Below, one piece after another: positions 47,131 to 57,999 of a stretch of 64,000 nt of DNA. Within the stretch, counting starts at the first letter, position 1, and each line of letters opens with the position of its first letter. Origin of the DNA: Siderastrea siderea (lineage: Eukaryota > Cnidaria > Anthozoa > Scleractinia > Rhizangiidae); NCBI GenBank assembly GCA_964030785.1, contig OZ034978.1, positions 4,039,001-4,103,000 on the forward strand, written 5' to 3'. The position numbers were made by a program, and so were the translations under genes. Below the pieces are notes generated by a model, which was not told the origin of the DNA, ran no database searches, and was given only the letters and a program-made list of their open reading frames with translations.

Positions 47131-49169
47131 CAGGGCTTCTGAAATTTCGCGCGGTCGCGGAGCCGCGAAATTCAGGTATATCCACAGGTAACCAAAGCGC
47201 AAGATAAGAGTTTGTATGGAGCTGAAATTCGATCGAAAATAATCGGCGGTTTCGCCGAAAATACATTAAAATCGAAATAAAGTTTAAAAAACCTTACCTG
47301 TTGTGTGTTTGCTGTGTTTTTATCGCTTTTCCGAGCTTCCGGAGGCCGTTTTGGGCGATTTTCTGCTTAACGGTCGATGCGACGGCCTGTCACGTACTAA
47401 AGAGAGCTAAAGGTAGGAAAACGGGAATTCAAAATTGCCAACCGACACTCGAGGTCCCGATCAAAATACCCGCTAAAAATCGATTCAATCTAAAGTCAGT
47501 GCTTTAAAACCACAACGCACTTCAAAAAGTATAAATCTCCTACCTTTCTATGTGATTCAATCGTCAATTAATTTATCTCTCGAAGTACAGCCCTGCCATT
47601 AAAAACGAACTAACTTTTCGAAATCGCCGCCATCACAGGCTTGTAAGGAAAAGAGGGTCAAAACTAACGGTCAAGCCTGGGACAAAGCGCCAAATTTCGC
47701 TCCACCGGGGGACGACATGAGTGACTTCTGTGTCGCCAAATGCCAAACTCACCCCCTCTCCGGTAAATCAAGTGTTGTACCGCTCAAATTTAGGCGGGAA
47801 ATCGCGCGCGGGTCGCATTCAGGTATAAAACTTGACTTAACGGAGAGTGGGTGAGTTTGGCATTTGGCGACATAGAAGTCACTCAAGTCGTCCCCCGGTG
47901 GAGCGAAATTTGGCGCTTTGTCCCAGGCTTGACCGTTAGTTTTGACCCTCTTTTCCTTACAAGCCTGTGATGGCGGCGATTTCGAAAAGTTAGTTCGTTT
48001 TTAAATGCAGGGCTGTACTTCGAGAGATAAACTAATTGACGATTGAATCACATAGAAAGGTAGGAGATTTATCCTTTTTGAAGTGTGCTGTGGTTTTAAA
48101 GCACTGACTTTAGATTGAAACGATTTTTAGCGGGTATTTTGATCGGGACCTCGAGTGTCGTTGGCAATTTTGAATTCCCGTTTTCCTACCTTTAGCTCTC
48201 TTTAGTACGTGACAGACCGTCGCATCGACCGTTAAGCAGAAAATCGCCCAAAACGGCCTCCGGAAGCTCGGAAAAGCGATAAAAACACAGCAAACACACA
48301 ACAGGTAAGGTTTTTTAAACTTTATTTCGATTTTAATGTATTTTCGGCGGAAAACCGCCGATTATTTTCGATCGAATTTCAGCTCCATACAAACTCTCAT
48401 ATTACGCTTTGGTTACCTGTGGTATATCCACGAAATCCCGCGAAATTGACAAAAACACGTGAAATACTGCGAAATTCGCTAGAAATTCTACCAAATACAT
48501 GTCGGTACAACATATTTGAAACTTATCTTGGCTATTGAAGCTGTTTACTTGCCGTAAACTTGCAAATTTATCTTGAAATTTCATCACTGCCACGACGAGT
48601 AAACATCGTACCAAAACTACCAGGCGTTCTTAGATTAATACCTGGGGACTGGTAAAATAAAAGAGAAGACTTTTCGTTGACACTATACGGAGTGTGAATG
48701 GAAACTGCTGTCTGTAGTAATGCAGGCACACGTTTAATCGTACACGAATGAAAACACAAGAATGTTTTGACTTCACAGATGGATTTAAACCTTTGATCTA
48801 GAACAATGTTGCCTTGTAAACTGCAAAGCAACCCAAGAGAGCGATGAGGGGAAAGAAGTTTATTGCGTTGCTGTTTTCGGCTCTAAATTGCAGCTGAAAA
48901 AGGAGGTTAACCGGCCAAGCGTTTCGGTAAAGCTTTATGTGTTTTTCTTGTCGCTGAACTTTTGTGTTTCTATCTTGCCCTGAATTTGACCTCCTTCCAA
49001 TATTTTTGTCAGGAATCTTTCTTTTTTGCTTTCTTGTTTGCTTTTCAACGAAAATTTGCCCCGAAAATTCCCGCGAAAATTCCGCGAAATCGGCCGTTTT
49101 CTCCACGAATTTGTCTCTTCAAATCCCGTGAAATTTCACTTTTTTTCCCGCTAATTATCAGAAGCCCTG
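47131..49169. mobile_element. 2.04-kb DNA element with 12-bp ends, 6-bp TSD and giant internal palindrome
   Basis: It starts CAGGGCTTCTGA and ends TCAGAAGCCCTG, an exact 12-bp inverted repeat. TTTATC flanks both sides (47125-47130, 49170-49175). Inside, 47182-47761 and 47843-48422 are inverse copies of about 580 bp each, around an 81-bp spacer. The right part (48423-49169) is rich in CGCGAAAT words, and similar words occur near the left end. No transposase was recognised, so it is probably non-autonomous. The superfamily is not assigned: CAGGG ends occur in hAT elements, but those make 8-bp duplications. Confidence 0.8.
47182..48422. repeat. Giant palindrome (two arms of about 580 bp)
   Basis: The arms mirror around about 47802. 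The same peptide frame (MCVCCVFIAFPSFRRPF) appears outward-in on both strands, at 47301 (+) and 48301 (-), purely because of the symmetry. The arms differ only by scattered substitutions. Confidence 0.85.
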
Positions 49170-49589
49170 TTTATCGCGTGGGTAGTTTTAAAGTGACGGG
49201 AATTTTTTCTTTACTGTCTGGACTCTGGACTTGGCTTAAGAGCAAGTGCAAAGTTTTTGTATCACCTGACAATCAACCATTCACTTAGCCCAATTAAGAA
49301 GCATGTTTTGAAATAGAATATGGTGAAGTCATGGCGAAAGATTGAACTCTCGTCCATGTCTTTTCTTTCAACTTTAATTCGTAGCAATATAAACAACACA
49401 TCACACACATTTTTTGCCCAAGCTAAAAGCCACTATGGCTCTTGTTGTGGTAGATGTTCCGCTCTCTTGTCTTCCACACACATGCAAGTACAATAAACAC
49501 TAATGAAAAGCAGGAAAAGACAAAAAATAACGAGTAAAAGATAATTATTTCAACTAATTCCGTCGCAGATTCCAGTTCATGATCGAGGG

Positions 49590-49706
49590 AGTCAAACGAC
49601 TACCATAAGTTGAAGCCCAGTTGCCCCGACCGCCCGATCAGCAAAGTTAAGCCCGATTTGACGGGGTTATTAATTGGATGGCTGACCGCCAGGGAATCTA
49701 ACCTGA
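49590..49706 (+). repeat. 5S-rRNA-like sequence, unit A
   Basis: About 115 nt with 5S-like blocks in order: ACGACTACCATAAGTTGAA, CCCGATCAGCAAAGTTAAGC, then TTGGATGGCTGACCGCC. Several positions differ from canonical animal 5S and the ends are not paired, so it is a 5S-derived repeat or pseudogene, not a confident rRNA gene. Confidence 0.55.
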
Positions 49707-50330
49707 TTCAATATTACAGCAAATAAAGTTTTGTTCAGTTTATCATGATTATGCGTTCTACATTATCATGTTACGCAGAAATTGTACATGTAACAAATTC
49801 ATTCCACCATTTCCATCACACGTTATCTTCCTGATCATTCCCTACATTTCCAAACATTTTCGTCACTCTTACCATAAAAACCACATTTAGTTTACGTTGA
49901 ACGTCTTTGCTATAATGATCAGTGTTGGAGAAGCAGACATGTGGACCCATTCGGGGCCCCATTTTTCATCGTGGTCAAAGAGCCTTTTGTGGGTACCTCG
50001 GTTTAAGTCTTAAATAGTTCACATAACCTTACTAATTCCTAATCAAACTAATTTTTTTAGGAACGATTTGATCAGAATTATTTTCCAAAGAAGTTTGAAA
50101 ATGGACCATGAATTAAATGAATTAATTAAAGCGAAGCAAATAGAGGTTTTTAAGGGCGTCGATCCTTGACAATTTCTCTTTTTCCTGAAAGTAGCAAACG
50201 ATTTCTTACAGCAGCTTCTTTAAAGTTTTTATCCACTCAGATAGCTAAATCTTATCTAAAAATTATTATTATCTCGCTCTTGTTGATGAAAGTAGAACAA
50301 GGCTTTTTCCGCCTTCCAGCTTCGATTAAC

Positions 50331-50546
50331 CAGGCCCGGCCAGGGGTTTTGGGTATACGGTATCTAGGGCGTTTTTTACCAAGGTATTCGGTCTTTTGTG
50401 CCAAAATTTTCAGGTATAGGGTATTCTGTATTTCAATAATTTTAGGTATTTGTTATCAACGTTTTTGCATTTTTAAGGTATATTGGTATCCCAGGGGGAA
50501 GAAATGAGGTATATTGGTATTCCACTACCCCCCCTGGCCGGGCCTG
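50331..50546. mobile_element. 216-bp GGTAT-rich insertion with 6-bp TSD, unit A only
   Basis: The ends CAGGCCCGGCCAGGGG and CCCCTGGCCGGGCCTG are inverted. ATTAAC flanks both sides (50325-50330, 50547-50552). Unit B has one AGTAAC at the same place and no insert, which is an empty site. The interior repeats GGTAT words. No ORF. Confidence 0.85.
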
Positions 50547-50552
50547 ATTAAC

Positions 50553-52710
50553 ATGCTCGATAGATTTGCACGATACGAAAAACCATGTACCGTTTTAACG
50601 GTTTTTGTAGTTAGTGCCAACTGGAAAATTATAATTTACATGTACTTTGGTCGACAGTTGGGCCTAACACTTACAGTTAAGCTTATTTAAAGGGTTCCGA
50701 TATATTGCTCTAATGCTAAGCTGAATAATTACATGCTATAGAAGGTCGACGTCGAAGGACAACTAGAATAGTAGTTGTAGCTTGTTGAAATTGATTCCTG
50801 TGTTTTTAGCAGCATAAACTCGCCCGACGTGCGATTCCTATTTCCTACCTGAATCCTGTATTCTCCGTGGCAGGGTAACTTAACTTTTGCCCCGACACAG
50901 CTACAAAATAATAAAATAGCGTAAATATTTTTAAATCATAATTGACCCTGGCAACAACTGACCGCGCGGGACGGCGTTTTGAGATCATAACTCTCGGGGG
51001 AATAAAATAAACGTTGCAGGAGCTTTAGTATAAAAGGACTAACTCTTTCCCTGTCAACAGGCAGGCTCTGGTGGGCCTTCGGTATCCAGGGTTTCCTTGA
51101 ATAAAGGGGTTTTGACCAAAACAAACCTCTGCACAACTGATTCCAAGAGATTGGCGAGATTTCTAAAAGTCTTAATCAACTGATTCCTTTGTGGCTTCTG
51201 TTCAAAATCCAAAATGACCTGCTTAGGTAGAAATTGGGTCTAAGGGAAAAAAGATAATGCTAAAAGTACTGCGCGATGTGGAAGTTGCAAGTAGCCGAGC
51301 GGGGTTTAAATCGACCGTGCGAGTACGATAATCAATATTAGTGAAATGAGTGAAAAAATCACGCAGTGGCAAAAAATTAATCCTTTGTGGCATTTTAGTC
51401 TTTTTTAAAGAGAAAGTTTTTTTCCTGCGGTGAGCTCTGGATCTTATATATTCAGGGGCTCTATACACACAACTTTTGTAAACAAGTCCGTCACAAAAAC
51501 ACACTTACGCTCGCGGGGAAATTAGGATTTAAAATAGTATTTAACTTTAAGGATCTACTAAAAAAATCGAACTACAAGGAGGATAGAACTACAGCTGGCC
51601 TTTTCTGTGGACAAATTATCGCTACTTACCAAGGTAACCGCTGTAGCTTATCAACTGTTTGAAAAAAAAATTCAAATTCGTGCCATTTTTCAAACGTCCG
51701 CTGAAAGTTCGCGCATGCTTATTGCGTTTTTCCGTTCTGAAACCTAGCAACAAGTTTGTTCACGACGGAGGTTCGCGTAGCAAATCCACCAGTTTCGTGA
51801 GGCCTGAACAAACACGTCTTGTACAGCAGTGGGAAATAATATTATTTCACTCTGTAAATAGTAAATTCGTCGTGAAATTACAACTCAAGAAGCTTAAAAG
51901 CCAGCACTTAAACTTTTTGCCAATATTTTGGAGTTGTGTGATCGCGTGATCGGCCTCATCAAGCATTTCCTAATTTAAAAACAAAAAGTGGGCCATTGAC
52001 GCGGCCCAGTTTACACAGACAAGGAGCTTCCCTGAAACATTGTTTCGTCCCCGGAATGATTAGGGTGTTAGGAAATTTGGGTTTTAGAATATGCTGCACC
52101 AGAAGACGGGGGCGATTATTCATTATTAATACATAACACTCCTTTTCGCAGGATTGGTTTGCAATATAATAACTATAAACGAGCATTTCAAGCGTTATTC
52201 CCTATTTTCGTACAAGGCAACAGTTGAAATGGTGCACCACGCCACATTTTGTTGCGACGTACTGAATTCTGGCAGAATGTTTGCCGCCTTGTTTACATTG
52301 CAACTCAACAGGGAAAGGATTTCCCACGTTGTTTCAACCTCGCTTAAAATCACTTCAGTCATCAAAACTTTCAATTTGCGATGCATTCTAATTTCCTTCA
52401 GTGTTCGTTACGATCATTTTAGCGATATCTGAACAACATGTGTTCGCGAGTTTGTTTGTCTAGCTAGGACATGTTTACATCGCCAATTACAAACTCTAGT
52501 ATTATTGGATGCTATCATATCGCCACTATGTAGAATATCAAAAAGTTAAATACTTCATAGTATATTCCGGCCAGCGAATAAAACGAAATTACTACAAAAT
52601 TCCCAAAAACACACTGGTGTCTACCTAATGAACTCGACCACAGTTCTGACTAAAGTTTACTATTCTCACACTTTACAGCAGTATTGGTTACTTCTTAGAC
52701 AGGCGCCGAT
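50553..52710. other. Gene-free part of unit A
   Basis: Unique to the duplication unit and matched in unit B. No exon was recognised. Frames shared with B (for example at 52154-52432) differ by the kind of scattered changes expected of non-coding DNA. Confidence 0.5.
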
Positions 52711-53768
52711 TCAGCCCAACTTTGCATGACTATACTTTGATGATTCCTCAGGTGGTTCTGCATTGTCGGTGATCTCTAGTTTAGGGATGAAAAGGTTCTT
52801 CTCCTGGCCAAACCCCAGTTGATACTTCCAAAGGTACATCTTAGAGTGGGGCGGTATATACAGTTTAATGGTTTCGGATTGCTCAGTGATGTCACTCCAT
52901 TCTTGCTGTTCTGTGTTAACGCTCTTTCCACCATACTGGGCTTTAAGGCTAAACTGATATTTGCAGATGGCCTCACTCAAAAGGCCGCTTTTGTACTCTT
53001 TTCCTACCTCGATGGACCAGTTGTGCTCTATGGAGGACATTTTGCTTCTTTTGAAGCCAACGGTTTCCTTGACGGCTCTTTCCCAGCCGACTGCAACGTC
53101 TGTGTCGTTTGCAATGGATTTAATATTTCCCAATGACCGAACGCTTTTCCATCGGTTTGTGCTACGCCACCAGGTATAAAGTTGAGCACTGACTCGTGAA
53201 CGCTGAAAGTGGCCGGATCTTCGTTCTTATTCATGTTGGTACTTCTGTGATAAGTGACACCCCATTCGCCAGCTTGCTTCAGACAGTATACATAATCAGT
53301 CACGCCCCAGAAATAGAGACCATCTTGGAACGCTTCGTGGATGCTAAATTCAACGGCGTCTTTATCAGTGTTCATGTTCTTCACTCGTCGGTAGACGCCC
53401 CTGTCGGCAAATACGATGTACCAATTACCAAATGCAGAGTAGTAGTTGCTTCCTCCGTGACAGTTCGGATGAAGACTGTACACCACAGCATTCTTGTCTT
53501 CATTCATGTTGGTGACTCTGCGATACTCATTCCCTTTAATGATGTAGTAATGAGTTGAGGTAGCCAAGTAGTGATCACCCCATTGACAGGGTTGACTTAG
53601 AGAGTAAATCTTGATATCTTTCCCTTTGTTGAAATTTGTGCATCTCATATAGACACCCAGATCAGAACGGATGATATAATAGTACTTGCCAGTACCACAA
53701 AAGTCGATTCCCCTAGCCTCATCTGCATTCTTTGGCACGATCTCTGGATAATCTTGAACGTCAAACAT
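52711..53768 (-). pseudogene. Frameshifted copy of the four-repeat protein gene (unit A)
   Basis: Near-identical to the intact gene at 60874-61932. One T is missing from a run at about 53126-53128, so the frame leaves the reference after residue 213 (GHWE) and reads about 33 unrelated residues to a stop at 53028. Downstream, the original frame stays open to 52711, with no other disabling change seen. It is either a very young pseudogene or an assembly base error. The N-terminal repeat region could still be made. No restored product is given, because the family could be a pore former. Confidence 0.75.
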
Positions 53769-53912
53769 AACTTTAACTCAGTGTTTCCGGCTGAAGTAAA
53801 CCTTTCTTTTTGAGTACTTGCAAAGAAAGCAAACTTTGGAACGTCAATCGCGGAAGTGAAATTAATGAGCTTTTTGTGTATGCTGGCACCAATATGCCAT
53901 CATCCGTGTAAT

Positions 53913-54040
53913 CAGCCTAGTACCCAAGCGTTCTCCTCCCGCTCGCTTGACTCGACTTGGTGCCAAATGTCATGACGTCACCGAATGAAATTTCGCGCCA
54001 AGTCGTGTGAGCGAGAAGAGAAGGCCTGGGTACTAGGCTG
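53913..54040. mobile_element. MITE with 9-bp target duplication, unit A
   Basis: The ends CAGCCTAGTACCC and GGGTACTAGGCTG are exact inverses. CCGTGTAAT flanks both sides (53904-53912, 54041-54049). It sits about 150 bp upstream of the frameshifted gene start. It is present in both units, so it was inserted before the duplication. Confidence 0.85.
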
Positions 54041-54049
54041 CCGTGTAAT

Positions 54050-55307
54050 GTAACAAAAAGAAACTTTGCAAGTGCAGCAAGTGCCACGCCAATGTCTCGT
54101 CCCAATCCCCTCCTCGTCTAAAGCCTCTCCCCTCATACTCCATTCCCCGCAGTGGGCCAAAACAGTACGTCATCTTATATTTTGCATCTAATGATTTTCT
54201 TTTTTCCAAAGATTTTCAGAAAAAAAGTTTGGCCTTTTTTTTTATATAATCTTGTAGAACCTGACCATCCAGAGCTGGATAAGTGCGATGAATTAATGCC
54301 TGTTTACTCCCTCAGAAGTTTTCTACACTTTTATTTTTTGCTTTCATTCTGTCATCGGCTTCTGTCCAGAAAAATAAATGCAGTCAATTATTTCCAAGAA
54401 AATCGTTCCTATTCATGGCTTGAACAATTTCTGATTGAAGTTCGGAAGTTTGAGCGTTTAAAGTCAAAGTTAAAATCTTTAAAGACCAGGGGCTGGATTC
54501 ATAAAGCCCTCCCTAAGATAAGATGTCCTATTTATTGTTGGAAAATAAAGCCTATTGTTAAGAAACAATACTTAAGATTCTCATCTTTGGCTTAGAACAG
54601 CTTTGTGAAATTCGAATAGACTGAGAAGCAATCTTTTTAGACACTTCATGTAACTGTACTGAATATAGCGTTGCTAAAATTACAGGCACTTCTTGTCCCC
54701 TTCCCTTCCCCTCCCCTTCCCCTCCCCTTCCCTCCTCTCCCCTCCCCACGATGGATGTGGGCGAAAAGAAACGTAGAGCTTATGCTTTCAGAAACTAGAC
54801 TTTAGAAGACTCATGATAGTTGGGCGTAATGACAAAAAGAAGACAATCGATCTTTCACACGAGAAACAAACTAAAATTTTCTCCGTCAAGTCATCAGGAC
54901 AGAGTTAGTTTAATTTTTTACCTTCTCAGAACTATCGAGCAATGAAGACTTGATCAGTGTAATGTTTTCATAAAGCTTCACTAAAGCATCGTGTCATAAA
55001 CAATAAAAGCATTGTATCTTGACAAAGTTTTCAAACACTGCAAATAGCTTTGCAAAGACTTAGTAATTTTCACCTGTGCTATCTATATGAATAGTTTATG
55101 ATATCTTTATACAAAGAATTCTTCGAGTATATACAGCCTGCATATAGCCTGCGCTCTCCTATTATTTCCCATGTTGGGAAATACATTCCCGGCCTGTATT
55201 TGTTTTATGTAAGCAAGTGAATAACGCGCTCGCACTTCATTTCAGTGGTTTAGTTTCATTAAGCTTTAACCAGACCGGGCTTTTTTTTGGTCTCCTGGGA
55301 CCGGGAG
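54050..55307. other. Gene-free part of unit A, right of the MITE
   Basis: A 147-codon frame at 54152-54595 is broken in unit B by indels, so it is not a conserved gene. Apart from the C/T microsatellite, nothing is recognised. Confidence 0.5.
54690..54750 (+). repeat. C/T-rich microsatellite, unit A
   Basis: About 60 bp of CCCCTTCC-like units, present in both units. Confidence 0.8.
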
Positions 55308-55829
55308 TACCGTTTTTTCTCGATTAAACGCCGGGAGCGTTTATTAAAACTCGGCCTCGTAGACCCAGCGTTTATTTATTAAGTGCTTTTTTCATCAGTA
55401 CTGGAGGTTTATTGAATTAAGGTCCTCAAGCGTTAAAAAAATGTGAAACGATGTCACCAACTTTGTCTTCTCTGAGTGAATCAGGTAAGTCATTTAGCAA
55501 AAAAACATCACTGACAGGAACAGTGATTGAAATCTTCTCAACGTTACAATTCTTTGTACCACGGAGGAAGTATATTGGCAACTGCTCGACAGCAAACGTA
55601 TTGTGCAAGCAAGTTAGAATAAGCTGATAAATTCAAATAAAATAGTAGGAAGAGAACCAGTATGCAGTACAACACATACTCCTGTTTTAATATACCCATT
55701 TCGAATAAACGCCGGGATCTCAAATAAACAACCGGTACCCCGAATAAACGCCGGGGGCGTTTATTTTAAACTCGGCCCCGTACACACGGCGTTTATTTGG
55801 GTCCGGCGTTTAAGCGAGAAAATACGGTA
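55308..55829. mobile_element. GGCGTTTATT-rich element, unit A
   Basis: The ends TACCGTTTTTTCTCG and the inverse of TACCGTATTTTCTCG each lead into TTAAACGCCGG. Both end regions repeat AATAAACGCCGG / GGCGTTTATT several times in both orientations. About 520 bp, no gene. Present in both units. Confidence 0.7.
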
Positions 55830-56211
55830 CCCCCTACTTTCTAGCCCCTTCCTCCTCCTTAACTCCAAGAATAATTATCAACCATTCACAATCAACCATT
55901 CACTTAGCCCAATTAAGAAGCATGTTTTGAAATAGAATATGGTGAAGTCATGGCAAAAGATTGAACTCTAGTCCATCTCTTTTCTTTCAACTTTAATTCG
56001 CAGCAATATAAACAACTTACATCACACACATTTTTTGCCCACGCTAAAAGCCACTATGGCTCTTGTTGTGGTAGATGTTCCGCCCTCTTGTCTTCCACAC
56101 ACATGCAAGTGCAATATACACTAGTGAAAAGCAGGAAAAGACAAAAAATAACGAGTAAAAGATAATTATTTCAACTAATTATGTCGCAGATTCCAGTTCA
56201 TGATCGAGGGA

Positions 56212-56327
56212 GTCAAACGACTACCATAAGTTGAAGCCCAGTTGCCCCGACCGCCCGATCAGCAAAGTTAAGCCGGGTTTGACGGGGTTATTAATTGGAT
56301 GGGTGACCGCCAGGGAATCTAACCTGA
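56212..56327 (+). repeat. 5S-rRNA-like sequence, unit B
   Basis: Counterpart of 49590-49706. It is slightly closer to the 5S consensus (AAGCCGGGTTTGACGGGG and TTGGATGGGTGACCGCC). Same caution applies. Confidence 0.55.
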
Positions 56328-57999
56328 TTCAATATTACAGCAAATAAAGTTTTGTTCAGCTTATCATGATTATGCGTTCTACATTATCATGTTACGCAGA
56401 AATTGTACATGTAACAAATTCATTCCACCATTTCCATCACACGTTATCTTGCTGATCATTCCCTACATTTCCAAACATTTTCGTCACTCTTACCACAAAA
56501 ACCACATTTAGTTTACCTTGAACGTCTTTGCTATAATGATCAGTGTTGGGGCAGCAGACACGTGGACCCATTCGGGGCCCCATTTTTCATCGTGGTCAAA
56601 GAGCCTCTTGTGGGTACCTCGGTTTAAGTCTTAAATAGTTCACATAGCCTTACTAATTCCTAATCAAACTAATTTTTTTTAAGGAACCATTTGAGCAGAA
56701 TTATTTTCCAAAGAAGTTTGAAAATGGACCATGAATTAATTGAATTAATTAAAGCGAAGCAAATAGAGGTTTTTAAGTGCGTCGATCCTTGACAATTTCT
56801 CTTTTTCCTGAAAGTAGGAAACGATTTCTTACAGCAGCTTCTTTAAAATTTTTATCCACTCAGATAGCTAAATCTTATCTAAAAATCATTATTATATCGC
56901 TCTTGTTGATGAAAGTAGAACAAGGCTTTATCTTTCAGCTTCGAGTAACATGCTCGATAGATTTGCACGATACGAAAAGCCATGTACAGTTTTAACGGTA
57001 TTTGTAGTTACTGCGAAATTATGATTTACATGTACTTTGGTCGACAGTTGGGCCTATCACTTACAGTTAAGATTATTTAAAGGGTTCCGGTATGTTGCTC
57101 TAATGCTAAGCTGAATAATTACATGCTATAGAAGGTCGACGTCGAAGGACAAGAATAGTAGTTATAGCTTGTTGAAATTGATTCCTGTGTTTTTAGCAGC
57201 ATAAACTCGCCCGACGCGTGATTCCTCTTTGCTAACTGAATCCTGTATTCTCCGTGGCAGGGTAACTTATCTTTTGCCCTGACACAGCTACAAAATAATA
57301 AAATAGCGTAAATATTTTTTAATGACAAACAAATTGACCCTGGCAACAACTGACCGCGCGGGACGGCGTTTTGAGATCATAACTCTCGGGGGAATAAAAT
57401 AAACGTTGCAGGAGCTTTAGTATAAAAGGACCAACTCTTTCCCTGTCAACAGGTAGGCTCTGGGACTTCAGTATCCAGGGTTTCCTTGAATAAAGGGGTT
57501 TTGACCAAAACAAACCTCTGCACCCCAACTGATCATTCCAAGAGACTGGCGAGATTTCTAAAAGTCTTAATCAACTGATTCCTTTGTGGCTTCTGTTCAA
57601 AATCCAAAATGACCTGCTTAGGTAGAAATTGGGTCTAAGGGAAAGAAGATAATGCTAAAAGTACTGCGCGATGTGGAAGTTGCAGGCAGCCAAGCGGGGT
57701 TGAAATCGACCGTGCGAGTACGATAATCAATATTAGTGAAAGTAGTGAAAAAATCACGCAGTGGCAAAAAATTAATCCTTTGTGGCATTTTCGTTTTTTT
57801 TTTAAAGAGAATCTCTTTTTCCTGTCCACAGGTGAGCTCTGGACCTTATATATTCAGGGGCTTTCTTATACACACAACTTTTGTAAACAAGTCCGTCACA
57901 AAAACACACTTACGCTCGCAAATTTGTTGATTGCCGCGGGGAAATTTGGATTTAAAATAGTATTTAACTTTAAGGATATACCAAAAAAATCGAACTACA

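Larger units (their letters stand above)
49269..55887. repeat. Tandem segmental duplication, left unit (A)
   Basis: A 6.6-kb unit that begins ACAATCAACCATTCACTTAG and is repeated directly from 55888. In order it contains a 5S-like sequence, a 216-bp insertion (absent from unit B), a minus-strand gene with a frameshift, a MITE, a C/T-rich microsatellite and a GGCGTTTATT-type element. Visual identity to unit B is high. Confidence 0.9.

Noticed and set aside
47301..48301. Identical short frames on opposite strands
   Set aside because: A mirror effect of the giant palindrome. No conserved protein features.
49590..49706. A functional 5S rRNA gene
   Set aside because: Several conserved positions differ and the terminal helix is not seen. 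The family is dispersed and partly truncated.
54152..54595. 147-codon frame in unit A
   Set aside because: Unit B, otherwise nearly identical, breaks it with indels, so it is not under coding constraint.
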